Assembly: GCA_002377585.1 (NCBI GenBank)
Contig: DFQC01000007.1
Span: 104,694-168,693, forward strand
Reading direction: 5' to 3'
Length of the DNA: 64,000 bases
DNA from: Anaerolineales bacterium UBA3499
Lineage (GTDB): Bacteria; Chloroflexota; Anaerolineae; Anaerolineales; UBA11657
In this document: piece after piece, positions 52,617 through 60,932 of the stretch
Layout of the letters: every line of letters begins with the position of its first letter
Position numbering within the stretch: position 1 is the first letter of the stretch
Made by a program: the position numbers and the translations under genes
The notes under the pieces: model-generated
The model's database searches: none
Seen by the model: only the letters and a program-made list of their open reading frames with translations
Told to the model about the DNA's origin: nothing

Positions 52617-53111
52617 TTGACAAGCAATTGCTCGGATATACTTAGGCTTAAAGTAGGTCATATTCTTAATAAATCTGTTGGTTTCGTGAGTGACGTACAG
52701 ATTAAAGAGCAAGAATTTTATATTGCTTCGGATGTGTACGCCAATAGTTTGTCTGGGAACATTAGTCTGACTAGAATCCATTTAGGTATTTTAGTGGCAG
52801 GTGATATTGAAGCAACGAGTTCTACGGAATGTGGTCGATGTCTTGTCAATCACTTGAGTACGACAAGTGCCAGTATATCAGAGTTGTACAGTGAGCATGA
52901 TAATGAGCAGTCCCAGTTTACGATTGGTGGTAATTGTGAATTGGATTTAGGACCATTGTTTAGAGAATTGTTGTTAGTATCAGAACCAATACAAGCGTTA
53001 TGTTGCACAGAGTGCAAAGGGTTGTGCGCGAATTGTGGCTCTAATTTAAATCAATCTCAGTGTGAATGTCACGAAGATAGTATTAGCAAAATTTTGTCGA
53101 TAGTTTTGTAA
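52617..53111 (+). CDS. YceD/DUF177 family protein
   Basis: The 164-residue protein matches the YceD family, implicated in 23S rRNA accumulation: a divergent N-terminal half, then 'CGRCLVN' (about 77) and the C-terminal cysteine cluster 'CCTECKGLCANCGSNLNQSQCEC' that probably binds zinc. The start is a TTG at 52617, 64 nt downstream of a strong promoter; no better ATG is available. In most bacteria yceD precedes rpmF (ribosomal protein L32); here a sigma factor follows 25 bp later instead. Confidence 0.85.
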   Translation: MTSNCSDILRLKVGHILNKSVGFVSDVQIKEQEFYIASDVYANSLSGNISLTRIHLGILVAGDIEATSSTECGRCLVNHLSTTSASISELYSEHDNEQSQFTIGGNCELDLGPLFRELLLVSEPIQALCCTECKGLCANCGSNLNQSQCECHEDSISKILSIVL

Positions 53112-53136
53112 CAGAATTTATTAAAGAGGAGTTCTT

Positions 53137-54321
53137 ATGATTGAAACAGTAATTGATGAGTCTGCAGATATATTAACGGAGCTTGTGGAGCGAGCCAATG
53201 AGTTTGGCTATCTAACTACTGAGGATATTGTGCAGCTTTTTCCACAAGCTGAAGATTCTCCCACTCTGTTAGAGGAGCTATTCACATTTTTGCATGATGC
53301 TGGGGTTGACATTCAAATTAATGATGGTGATGAGGGTGTAGACTCAACTGATGATGATAGTAAAGAGAATTTATTCAAGTCTGCTCAGGCTATGTTTGAT
53401 CTGTCACACATATCAGTAGATGATAGTGTAGGTTTGTATCTAAAGGAAATGGCTAGTGTACCTTTATTGACTACTGATGAAGAAGTTGATTTGGCTAAGC
53501 GTTATGAGCGTGGCAAAAAGGCTTCTAAAAAAATAATAAATGAAGATGATTTGCCTATTGATATTATAGAAGAATTGCAATATTCAGTTGAGGATGGACA
53601 CTTAGCACGTGCTCATCTTATCAAAGCTAATACTCGGCTAGTTGTATCAGTAGCAAAGAAATATGTTGGTCAGGGAGTTCCATTCCTTGATCTTATTCAG
53701 GAAGGCAATTTGGGTCTAATGAAAGCTGTTGAGAAATTCGATTATCGAAGAGGTTTTCGTTTTAGTACTTATGCAACTTGGTGGATACGACAGACTATAA
53801 CTCGTGCCGTCGCGGACCAAAGTCGTACAATACGTGTTCCGGTACACATGAATGATCGAATTCGTACATTGTATAAAACTGCTTACAAGCTAGAACAAAA
53901 AAATGGTCGTCAGCCAAGCCCTGAGGAGCTTGCCGTCCATTTAGATCTTGATCCAGAATATGTACGTTGGATGTTCAAGGTGTCATGGCAACCAATGTCA
54001 TTGGAACAGCCATCAGGAGAAGACGGTGAAACTGAGTTAGGACAATTTATTGAAGATGACCGTTTGCCAGCTCCAGGCGAATCTGCTCAAGAAAATTTAC
54101 TACAGGAGAAAGTCGAAGAAGTGTTATCAACTTTGTCTCCTAGAGAAGCCTGTATTTTGCGAATGCGTTTTGGATTGCCTAATGGTCATGCACATACTCT
54201 TGAGCAAGTTGGTCGTAAGTTTGGTCTTACTCGTGAGCGTATACGGCAAATTGAAGGTAAAGCGCTGCGTCGTTTGCGTCATCCTAGGCGAGCTCGGATG
54301 CTAAAAGAATACTCAGATTGA
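53137..54321 (+). CDS. rpoD: RNA polymerase sigma factor RpoD (sigma-70 family, principal type)
   Basis: The 394-residue protein has a short acidic N-terminal region 1.1 (about 1-90), region 1.2-2 ('DDSVGLYLKEMASVPLLTTDEEVDLAKRYERG', 'LVVSVAKKYVGQGVPFLDLIQEGNLGLMKAVEKFD'), the -10 binding 'RGFRFSTYATWWIRQTITRAV', region 3 ('SRTIRVPVHMNDRI') and region 4 with the -35 helix-turn-helix ('HTLEQVGRKFGLTRERIRQIEGKALRRLRHP'). Completeness argues for the housekeeping sigma, in keeping with the TTGACA/TATAAT promoters seen in the window. AGAGGAG Shine-Dalgarno before the ATG. Co-transcribed with DUF177. Confidence 0.94.
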   Translation: MIETVIDESADILTELVERANEFGYLTTEDIVQLFPQAEDSPTLLEELFTFLHDAGVDIQINDGDEGVDSTDDDSKENLFKSAQAMFDLSHISVDDSVGLYLKEMASVPLLTTDEEVDLAKRYERGKKASKKIINEDDLPIDIIEELQYSVEDGHLARAHLIKANTRLVVSVAKKYVGQGVPFLDLIQEGNLGLMKAVEKFDYRRGFRFSTYATWWIRQTITRAVADQSRTIRVPVHMNDRIRTLYKTAYKLEQKNGRQPSPEELAVHLDLDPEYVRWMFKVSWQPMSLEQPSGEDGETELGQFIEDDRLPAPGESAQENLLQEKVEEVLSTLSPREACILRMRFGLPNGHAHTLEQVGRKFGLTRERIRQIEGKALRRLRHPRRARMLKEYSD

Positions 54322-54358
54322 GTATGATGTGTGGTTTAGAAAAATTTACACAGCAATT

Positions 54359-54389
54359 ATGCCAAACAGTTTCTATAGTCATTTGGCGT
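54359..54389 (+). repeat. Hairpin-forming inverted repeat before the peroxiredoxin gene
   Basis: ATGCCAAA (54359-54366) pairs with TTTGGCGT (54382-54389), an 8-bp stem with one T-G wobble and a 15-nt loop. There is no T-run after it, and the Shine-Dalgarno of the next gene starts immediately behind it. Function unknown: an rpoD 3' stabiliser, or a regulatory site for the peroxiredoxin. Confidence 0.45.
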
Positions 54390-54399
54390 AGGTGAGCAT

Positions 54400-54870
54400 A
54401 TGACGGTTCTTAAAGAAGGTGCCATTGCCCCAGATTTCTCGCTTCCTGCATCTAATGGTGCAACTGTATCTTTAAAAGATTTTGCTGGCAAGAAAGTTGT
54501 GCTATTTTTTTATCCTAAGGATAATACTCCCGGCTGTATAAAGGAAGTCTGTAGTTTGCGCGATGTTTACAGCGAAATACAAGATGAAGGGGTTGTTTTA
54601 TTAGGCATTAGTGCAGATAGTATAAAATCCCATAACAACTTTATTGCCAAATACAATCTCCCGTTTTTGTTATTATCCGATATTGATAATGTTATGTCTT
54701 CATCATATTATGCATGGGGAGAAAAAGAATGGAATGGACGTAAATATATGGGAATGTATCGGATTACGTATATTGTTGATGAGTCGGGTAAGATTTCGAA
54801 AGTATGGCCTAAAGTCAAGCCTGCTAATCATGGCGAGGAGGTCCTGGCCTCTATCAAACATTGTCAATAA
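54400..54870 (+). CDS. bcp: Peroxiredoxin, BCP/PrxQ type
   Basis: The 156-residue thiol peroxidase reduces H2O2 and organic peroxides using thioredoxin. 'FFYPKDNTPGCIKEVCSLRD' contains the peroxidatic Cys (after PG) and the resolving Cys five residues later, the C-x4-C arrangement of PrxQ/BCP. 'ISADSIKSHNNFIAKYNLPFLLLSD' and 'YMGMYRITYIVDESGKI' complete the fold. GGTGAG precedes the ATG. Confidence 0.93.
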   Translation: MTVLKEGAIAPDFSLPASNGATVSLKDFAGKKVVLFFYPKDNTPGCIKEVCSLRDVYSEIQDEGVVLLGISADSIKSHNNFIAKYNLPFLLLSDIDNVMSSSYYAWGEKEWNGRKYMGMYRITYIVDESGKISKVWPKVKPANHGEEVLASIKHCQ

Positions 54871-54949
54871 AGTACTAAGTTCAATTTAACACTTTATTCG
54901 TTAAAGATTTATTTATCTCTTTCCATAGCCTTAACTGGCAAATTTTCTT

Positions 54950-54955
54950 TATAAT
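54950..54955 (+). promoter_or_regulatory. -10 box of metG (leaderless start)
   Basis: A perfect TATAAT ends 9 nt before the metG ATG (54965). RNA should begin within about 3 nt of the start codon. No Shine-Dalgarno is present; no clear -35. Confidence 0.5.
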
Positions 54956-54964
54956 TTATATATT

Positions 54965-56737
54965 ATGTCAAAACATATACTAGTAGCTGTTGCTTGGCCT
55001 TATGCTAATGCAGAGATTCATGTAGGAAATATTACGGGAGCTTATTTGCCCGCAGATATTTTTGCTCGTTATCATAGACTTTGTGGAAATCAGGTCTTGA
55101 TGGTATCAGGTTCAGATGCTCATGGTACTCCAATTACCGTGCGGGCCGATGCGGAAGGTAAGAGCGCTAGTGAAATATACAAGAATTTTCACAATGGTTT
55201 TCTAAATCTATTCATGCAGTTGGGTATTACGTATGATCTATTTACCACCACTCGATCTGGGAATCACTTTGAAGTATCTCAGACTATCTTCAAGCGGCTT
55301 TTAGATAATGGCTATCTATACAGAGAGACGGAAAAACAGTGGTACTCTCCAAACGAAAATCGATTTTTACCGGATCGTTATGTAGAAGGTACGTGTTATT
55401 TATGTGGATATGAAAATGCTCGGGGGGATCAGTGTGATGGTTGTGGCAGTATTCTTGATGGTAAGCAACTAGTAGATCCGAGATCTAGGACAGGAAACCT
55501 ATCATTGGAATTGCGTGATACTGAACATTTTTTTCTAGACTTGGCTAAATTGGCTCCTCAAATCAGTGAGTATCTGGAAAAAGACAAGGATCATTGGCGT
55601 TCTAATGTGATTAAGCCATCGCGCTACACAGTCAATGAAATTGGTTTGCATGGCCGTGCGATTACTCGAGATTTAGATTGGGGTATTCCTGTGCCTTTGC
55701 GCGAATGGGATGGCAAATGTCTTTATGTATGGTTTGAGGCAGTTATAGGATATTTATCTGCTTCGATTGAATGGGCATTAAATAAAGGTGATCCTTCACT
55801 GTGGCACAATTGGTGGTATCAACAGGAAGCACGTACTTATTATTTTATTGGTAAAGACAACATACCGTTTCATGCTGTTATTTGGCCGGCAGAATTAGCA
55901 GGTGTAGGGCGAGTTTTTCCTGATGATCCAGCAGGTTCGCTAAATATGCCATATGATGTTCCAGCAAATGAATTTATGAATCTTGAGGGCGAGAAGATAT
56001 CAGGGAGTAGGAATTGGGCGGTTTGGGGGCAAGATGTCGTAGAACGTTATGGGCCTGATCCAGTGCGTTATTATCTTACTATTAATATGCCAGAAACTAA
56101 AGATACAGATTGGTCCTGGGCTGAGTTTCAGCAGCGTAACAATGATCAATTGGTTGCAACTTGGGGCAATCTTGTCAATCGAGTATTGAGCTTTACATAC
56201 AAAAATTTTGACGGTAGAGTACCTATGCCAGGTGATTTGTGCCCTGAGGATTATAAATTGCTTGATGTCATAAAATCAGGTTTTGATGATGTTGGTGGTT
56301 TGTTAGAAGAAATAAAGTTCCGAGCAGCTCTTCAAGAAGCTATGCGATTGGCCGCTGAGGTCAACAAATATCTTGAGGAACAAGAGCCTTGGTCTACAAT
56401 AAAATCAGACCCAGATAAAGCATCCAGGTCCATATATACCGCTTTACATGCCATCGATTCACTTAAAATTATTTTTTCGCCCTTCTTGCCATTTAGCTCA
56501 GAAAAATTACACAATTATATGGGGTATGATGGCACAATTTTTGGCAATCAATCTACGAGAAATGTTGTAGGCGAGGAATTCTCTTATGATGTTCTTGAAT
56601 ATGTCAGTGAAAATGCTATAGGAAAATGGGAGCCGAGTGTATTATCCCAAGGACAATCTCTTCGCAAACCTTCTCCTCTTTTCAAAAAACTTGACAAAGA
56701 AATTGTGACACAGGAGATGAATCGTCTGGGAGATTAG
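54965..56737 (+). CDS. metG: Methionyl-tRNA synthetase
   Basis: The 590-residue class I synthetase begins 'SKHILVAVAWPYANAEIHVGNITGAYLPADIFARY', with HVGN as the HIGH signature. A zinc knuckle follows, 'CYLCGYENARGDQCDGCGS'. The second signature is 'EKISGSRNWAVWG' in place of KMSKS. The helical anticodon-binding domain follows ('NDQLVATWGNLVNRVLSF'); there is no C-terminal tRNA-binding (Trbp111) domain. Expressed from its own leaderless promoter, with the next gene 5 bp downstream. Confidence 0.95.
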   Translation: MSKHILVAVAWPYANAEIHVGNITGAYLPADIFARYHRLCGNQVLMVSGSDAHGTPITVRADAEGKSASEIYKNFHNGFLNLFMQLGITYDLFTTTRSGNHFEVSQTIFKRLLDNGYLYRETEKQWYSPNENRFLPDRYVEGTCYLCGYENARGDQCDGCGSILDGKQLVDPRSRTGNLSLELRDTEHFFLDLAKLAPQISEYLEKDKDHWRSNVIKPSRYTVNEIGLHGRAITRDLDWGIPVPLREWDGKCLYVWFEAVIGYLSASIEWALNKGDPSLWHNWWYQQEARTYYFIGKDNIPFHAVIWPAELAGVGRVFPDDPAGSLNMPYDVPANEFMNLEGEKISGSRNWAVWGQDVVERYGPDPVRYYLTINMPETKDTDWSWAEFQQRNNDQLVATWGNLVNRVLSFTYKNFDGRVPMPGDLCPEDYKLLDVIKSGFDDVGGLLEEIKFRAALQEAMRLAAEVNKYLEEQEPWSTIKSDPDKASRSIYTALHAIDSLKIIFSPFLPFSSEKLHNYMGYDGTIFGNQSTRNVVGEEFSYDVLEYVSENAIGKWEPSVLSQGQSLRKPSPLFKKLDKEIVTQEMNRLGD

Positions 56738-56742
56738 ACAAT

Positions 56743-58041
56743 ATGAACAAATTGTCTAATACATATATTGTCGGTGTTAGTCTAATTTTACTTGTGTATT
56801 TGGCTATAGGTACGCTCTATGCTGTCAATACACCTGCATGGCAAGCTCCAGATGAACCTGCTCATTACAATTATATAAAACATATTGTTGAGCATCGATC
56901 TTTGCCTATTTTAGAGTTGGGTGATTATGACCAAAAATATATTACCGACTTGATTCGGCGTGGTTTTCCACATGGCATGAGCATTGATTTGCTGAAATAT
57001 GAAGCACACCAGCCACCTTTGTACTATCTTTTGGCTACACCAATTTTTGTTGCTTTTGATGGTTCGTTGTTAGCACTACGTTTGTTTTCGTTGATTCTAG
57101 GTGCATGTGTTGTTGTACTGTCTTCAATGGCAACCAATCTTATTTTTTCAAGGAATTTACCTATTACATTATCAGTTTCCGGATTTGTTGCTTTTGTACC
57201 TCAGCATTTGGCAATGATGTCTTCGGTTAATAACGATAGTATGGCTGAAGTATGTATGGTATTGGGATTATGGTTGATTATGCGTCGTACGAAACCATGG
57301 GTAATTGGAATAGTAGTTGGTTTTGCGTTCCTGACAAAGGTAACAGTATATGCTCTAGTAGTAGTGGCTATTGTGGCAGCTATATATCGAATCAAAGAGC
57401 GAGAGGTCAGATTGTCTTCTTTGTTGCAACTGTTAGTTCCTTCTCTGCTTATTGGTGCAGTGTGGTGGTTACGCAATATATTAGTTTATGACTGGCCAGA
57501 TTTGTTAGGATTGATAAATCATTCCGAAGTTGTAGTGGGGCAGCCTCGTACAGTGGATTGGCTAGACAAGTTTGGCGTGCTTGGGTTGAGTTTGCGATTT
57601 GTGCAAACCACCTTTAATAGTTTCTGGGGTCAGTTTGGATGGATGGCTGTACCTATGAAGCCGATTCTTTTACGTTTGCTAACTTTCCTGTTGATTGTGA
57701 TTGTCATTGGCAATTATTTACTTCTTAAAGTCAGAGTTTTGAACTCCAGTGTAGACAAACTGTATTGGTTAGTTATTCTGTCGACGTTGTCAATCGTGAT
57801 TTTGCAATATCTTCAGTACAACTTAGAGTTTGTCCAGCATCAAGGTCGTTATCTATTCCCAGCCCTCTTGCCATTTGCTTTGTTTTATGTGGCTGGACTA
57901 CGCGGATGGTCAAGGTATTTGGAGAAACATTGGCCAAATTACAGTTATGTCTGGTGTTGGATCCCAGTTGTATATATACCAACTATGGCTATTTTGTCCG
58001 TATATACTCTTTACTTCACAATAATTCCTGCATTCGCTTAG
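56743..58041 (+). CDS. Multi-pass membrane protein, DUF2142/GT39-like glycosyltransferase
   Basis: The 432-residue protein has about 9-11 hydrophobic segments. The first external loop has 'TPAWQAPDEPAHYNYIKHI', the acidic 'DEP.H' pattern of DUF2142 and related GT-C enzymes, where the Asp/Glu take part in transfer from polyprenyl-phosphate sugars; 'YEAHQPPLYYL' is another conserved loop motif of this group. The end 'QYNLEFVQHQGRYLFPALLP' is also typical. It probably moves sugars onto lipid or protein at the outer face; substrate unknown. Begins 5 bp after metG. Confidence 0.78.
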   Translation: MNKLSNTYIVGVSLILLVYLAIGTLYAVNTPAWQAPDEPAHYNYIKHIVEHRSLPILELGDYDQKYITDLIRRGFPHGMSIDLLKYEAHQPPLYYLLATPIFVAFDGSLLALRLFSLILGACVVVLSSMATNLIFSRNLPITLSVSGFVAFVPQHLAMMSSVNNDSMAEVCMVLGLWLIMRRTKPWVIGIVVGFAFLTKVTVYALVVVAIVAAIYRIKEREVRLSSLLQLLVPSLLIGAVWWLRNILVYDWPDLLGLINHSEVVVGQPRTVDWLDKFGVLGLSLRFVQTTFNSFWGQFGWMAVPMKPILLRLLTFLLIVIVIGNYLLLKVRVLNSSVDKLYWLVILSTLSIVILQYLQYNLEFVQHQGRYLFPALLPFALFYVAGLRGWSRYLEKHWPNYSYVWCWIPVVYIPTMAILSVYTLYFTIIPAFA

Positions 58042-58054
58042 GTAATACCTGTCT

Positions 58055-58083
58055 TTGACAGGCTGTCCTCTATGTGATAGAGT
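58055..58083 (+). promoter_or_regulatory. Promoter of the RNase J leader, with an overlapping palindrome
   Basis: TTGACA (58055-58060), 17-bp spacer, TAGAGT (58078-58083); RNA start near 58090. A perfect inverted repeat, CTCTAT-GTG-ATAGAG (58068-58082), covers the spacer and most of the -10 box, an operator-like position. Confidence 0.6.
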
Positions 58084-58089
58084 TAAGGG

Positions 58090-58233
58090 AGACTATTACG
58101 TAGTTTGTCTCAAAGGGGGCGTTGTTAGGATAAGAGTAAGCTGGTTGGTTATGTGTGACAACTGGATAACTGTGAAGAATGTAACCCGACGGGCAATAAG
58201 TGCCGGCGGGTTTTTTTGTTGGAGTAAGAATGA
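58090..58233 (+). ncRNA. Putative leader RNA of RNase J, ending in an attenuator
   Basis: From the predicted start (about 58090) to the terminator this is about 128 nt, with a further 16 nt before the rnj ATG. A local hairpin is possible (GAGAC paired with GTCTC, around 58091-58115). I recognise no known riboswitch class. A short open frame from ATG 58151 runs through the terminator and overlaps the rnj start, but its use is unproven. Confidence 0.4.
58183..58217 (+). terminator. Intrinsic terminator just upstream of rnj
   Basis: AACCCG-A-CGG arm against CCGGCGGGTT, a long GC-rich stem with one mismatch and a bulge around a short AT-rich loop, then seven T. It ends 16 nt before the rnj ATG; the GGAG Shine-Dalgarno follows at 58221-58224. 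Placement between promoter and gene suggests attenuation rather than simple termination of the upstream gene. Confidence 0.75.
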
Positions 58234-59877
58234 ATGAGTAAAAAAACACTTAGAATAATTCCCCTAGGAGGTTTAGGGGAAGTTGGAAAGAATATGATGC
58301 TCTTTGAGTATGGAAAAAACATACTTGTTATTGATTCGGGTTTGATGTTTCCGGAAAATCATATGTGGGGCGTAGATTATATTATTCCTGATATGACATA
58401 TCTAGAAGATAAATTTGATCGTGTGCGCGGTATTGTGATAACTCATGGTCATGAAGACCATACTGGAGCCATACGGCATATTGCAGATAAAATTGATGCA
58501 CCAATATATGGTACGCCCTTAACATGTGGTTTGATTGAAGCTAAACTGCGGGCTGCTAAATTATACGATGTAGACAGAATCATAGAAATTAATGCTGGTG
58601 ATAGTATTAATATTGGCCCATTTGAAGTGGAGTTTTTCCATGTATGTCATAGCATTCCAGACGCTGTTGGGCTAGGTATCACCACGCCAGTAGGATTAGT
58701 GGTTCACTCCGGAGACTTTAAGCTTGATCAAACTCCTACTGATGACTGGCCAACTGATTTCACTAAAATTGGTGATTTTGCTGGTCGAGGTGTCCTGGCA
58801 CTTTTGTCAGATTCTACAAATGCTGATCAGCCTGGCTGGACGAGTTCAGAGGCAATCATCGATGGTGCTTTTGACGAAGCATTTCGTGCTGCTAATGGCC
58901 GTGTATTGGTGGCAACTTTTGCGTCACTAATTTCTCGTGTTCAGCAGGTCATCAATGCATCTTATAGGAATGGGCGGCGTGTTGCGTTGGTTGGTACATC
59001 TATGGTGGTAAATTCTAAGCTTGCAATAAAGCTAGGGTATTTGCAGGATCCGCATGATGTGCTATTGCCGCTGGATCAGGCACTAGGTTTACCTAATAGC
59101 AAAGTAACATTGATGATGACTGGTTCTCAAGGTGAACCCTCATCCATTCTAGGTAGATTGTCGGTTGGACGTAATCGCCAGTTTGATTTAGAAGAAGGTG
59201 ACACTGTCATTTTATCTGCCCATCCGATCCCAGGCAACGAGGAGGTGGTTTCTCGCACCATTAATAAAATTATTCAGCGTGGTGCTAAAGTGATTTATGA
59301 CCCTTTACTTCCCGTACATGTTTCCGGACATGCAAAGTCCGAGGAACAGAAACAACTAATTAGAATGGTAAAACCCAAATTCTTTATACCGGTGCATGGA
59401 GAATTGCGCATGCTACATGCCCATGCTGATTTAGCTCACCAGGTAGGTGTGCCTGCGGACAATGTAGCTGTAATTGAAAACGGTACAATACTTGAATTGA
59501 CAACCGAATCATTAACCATCGGCGATCGGATTCCTGGCGGGTATGTTTATGTAGATGGGACTGGTGTTGGAGATATTGGTCCTCAGGTGCTGCGTGAGCG
59601 TGATCGTTTAGCCAGTGATGGATTCGTGATTGTCAACATGATGATTGATGTCGAAACACGCGAACTGTTAGATGAGCCGGTTATTACATCGAGGGGCTTT
59701 GTATACGTACGGGATTCGGAACAATTGTTTCTTAGGGCTCAAGAGAAGGTCGCATCTATAGTAAAGGACAGGCATAACGATGGCATCGTATCTCGATTGG
59801 AAAAATCTCTCTCCAAATTTTTCTATAATGAGATACGGCGCAGACCTATTATTTGTGTGCTGGTTAATGAAGTTTAG
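58234..59877 (+). CDS. rnj: Ribonuclease J
   Basis: RNase J (547 residues) is a metallo-beta-lactamase/beta-CASP endo- and 5'-exoribonuclease that matures and degrades RNA. The zinc motif 'ITHGHEDHTGAI' is at about 68-79; 'HSGDFKLDQTP' and 'SDSTNAD' follow; beta-CASP motifs 'ATFASLISRVQQVI', 'MTGSQGEP' and 'HVSGHAKSEEQ' lie in order, then the C-terminal domain. Start ATG 58234 (an ATG at 58230 is out of frame) has GGAG nine nt upstream. It sits behind the attenuator-like leader and is convergent with tsaD, 3 bp between stops. Confidence 0.95.
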   Translation: MSKKTLRIIPLGGLGEVGKNMMLFEYGKNILVIDSGLMFPENHMWGVDYIIPDMTYLEDKFDRVRGIVITHGHEDHTGAIRHIADKIDAPIYGTPLTCGLIEAKLRAAKLYDVDRIIEINAGDSINIGPFEVEFFHVCHSIPDAVGLGITTPVGLVVHSGDFKLDQTPTDDWPTDFTKIGDFAGRGVLALLSDSTNADQPGWTSSEAIIDGAFDEAFRAANGRVLVATFASLISRVQQVINASYRNGRRVALVGTSMVVNSKLAIKLGYLQDPHDVLLPLDQALGLPNSKVTLMMTGSQGEPSSILGRLSVGRNRQFDLEEGDTVILSAHPIPGNEEVVSRTINKIIQRGAKVIYDPLLPVHVSGHAKSEEQKQLIRMVKPKFFIPVHGELRMLHAHADLAHQVGVPADNVAVIENGTILELTTESLTIGDRIPGGYVYVDGTGVGDIGPQVLRERDRLASDGFVIVNMMIDVETRELLDEPVITSRGFVYVRDSEQLFLRAQEKVASIVKDRHNDGIVSRLEKSLSKFFYNEIRRRPIICVLVNEV

Positions 59878-59880
59878 TTA

Positions 59881-60915
59881 TTAGAGACCTAGTGGCCAGG
59901 AAGGTTTAGCATCCATATTCCAATCATCACGTTGACCGGCTTCAAAACGTTGATGACCTGCAGCAGCAATCATAGATGCGTTGTCAGTGCACAAAAATTT
60001 TGGTGGAAAATAAACTGGCAAATCACCTGCTCGATCGCTGATTGCTTCGCGCAAAGTTGTGTTTGCTGATACACCACCGCTGACAAATATACATTTAGCG
60101 TTGTATTTCTCAGCTGCTTGCACTGATTTTTCCTTTAGTACGTCTACTACAGCTGCCTGAAAACTTGCAGCTAAATCAGCGACAGGCAAATCTACTGAAG
60201 AGGCACTACGTCCCAAATCTAGTTCTGGGAAACGTTGCTGAACTTCTCGCACAACAGCTGTTTTCAGTCCGCTGAATGAGAAATCCCAACTGTTGTCTAG
60301 CCAAACGCGAGGGAAATCGAAAATAGAAGAGTTTCCCATTAGCGATGCCTTTTCTAGGTTAGGTCCACCAGGGTAGGGTAAGCCTAATAATCTACCAACT
60401 TTGTCAAATGCTTCACCGGCTGCGTCATCTAAGGTGCCACCCAATCGTTTATATTGCATATGATCTTTAATGAGTAACATTTCTGTGTGTCCACCTGATA
60501 CAATTAGTGCTAGAACTGGGAACTCTACTTTATCAGCGTGTTCACTTAACCACAGCGAATATATGTGTCCTTCTAGATGGTTTATACCTATTAATGGTAT
60601 TTGTCGGCCTAATGCAATACCCTTGGCAGTATTTATACCAACAAGTAAAGATCCAATTAGTCCTGGTCCTCGTGTGACTGCTACTGCTGATATATCATCT
60701 AGGCTGACATGTGCTTCAGATAGTGCGGTCGTGACTATATTGTGAATTGTTTCTATGTGGACACGAGAAGCGATTTCAGGGTATATTCCGCCATATTGTG
60801 CATGTATTTCGTTCTGTGATGCTACAACATTCGAGATAATTGTTGAGCCTTCCTCTACTACGGCAGCAGCGGTTTCATCACATGAGGTTTCAATTCCAAG
60901 AATTCGTACAGTCAC
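59881..60915 (-). CDS. tsaD: tRNA N6-adenosine threonylcarbamoyltransferase
   Basis: TsaD (344 residues) transfers threonylcarbamoyl to A37 of ANN-decoding tRNAs. 'ILGIETSCDETAAAVV' and 'AQYGGIYPEIASRVHIE' start the ASKHA fold; 'NHLEGHIYS' gives the two iron-binding His; 'GGHTEM' and 'VSGGVSANTTLR' complete the nucleotide site. The partners tsaB, tsaC and tsaE are not in the window. It ends a minus-strand set with the M24 peptidase, 17 bp upstream. Confidence 0.95.
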   Translation of the reverse strand: MTVRILGIETSCDETAAAVVEEGSTIISNVVASQNEIHAQYGGIYPEIASRVHIETIHNIVTTALSEAHVSLDDISAVAVTRGPGLIGSLLVGINTAKGIALGRQIPLIGINHLEGHIYSLWLSEHADKVEFPVLALIVSGGHTEMLLIKDHMQYKRLGGTLDDAAGEAFDKVGRLLGLPYPGGPNLEKASLMGNSSIFDFPRVWLDNSWDFSFSGLKTAVVREVQQRFPELDLGRSASSVDLPVADLAASFQAAVVDVLKEKSVQAAEKYNAKCIFVSGGVSANTTLREAISDRAGDLPVYFPPKFLCTDNASMIAAAGHQRFEAGQRDDWNMDAKPSWPLGL

Positions 60916-60932
60916 AGTTACCGTCCTATGAT

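Noticed and set aside
52482..52781. 99-codon minus-strand frame across the DUF177 promoter and 5' end
   Set aside because: It overlaps a strong promoter and the N-terminus of DUF177 and has no recognisable motif.
54400..54870. Selenocysteine in the peroxiredoxin, given selA in the window
   Set aside because: The peroxidatic position is a normal Cys codon and no in-frame TGA is present.
58055..58237. 60-codon frame starting at TTG upstream of rnj
   Set aside because: Its proposed TTG is the -35 box itself and the frame runs through the promoter, palindrome and terminator; composition is not protein-like. Only the shorter frame from 58151 is kept as a remark.
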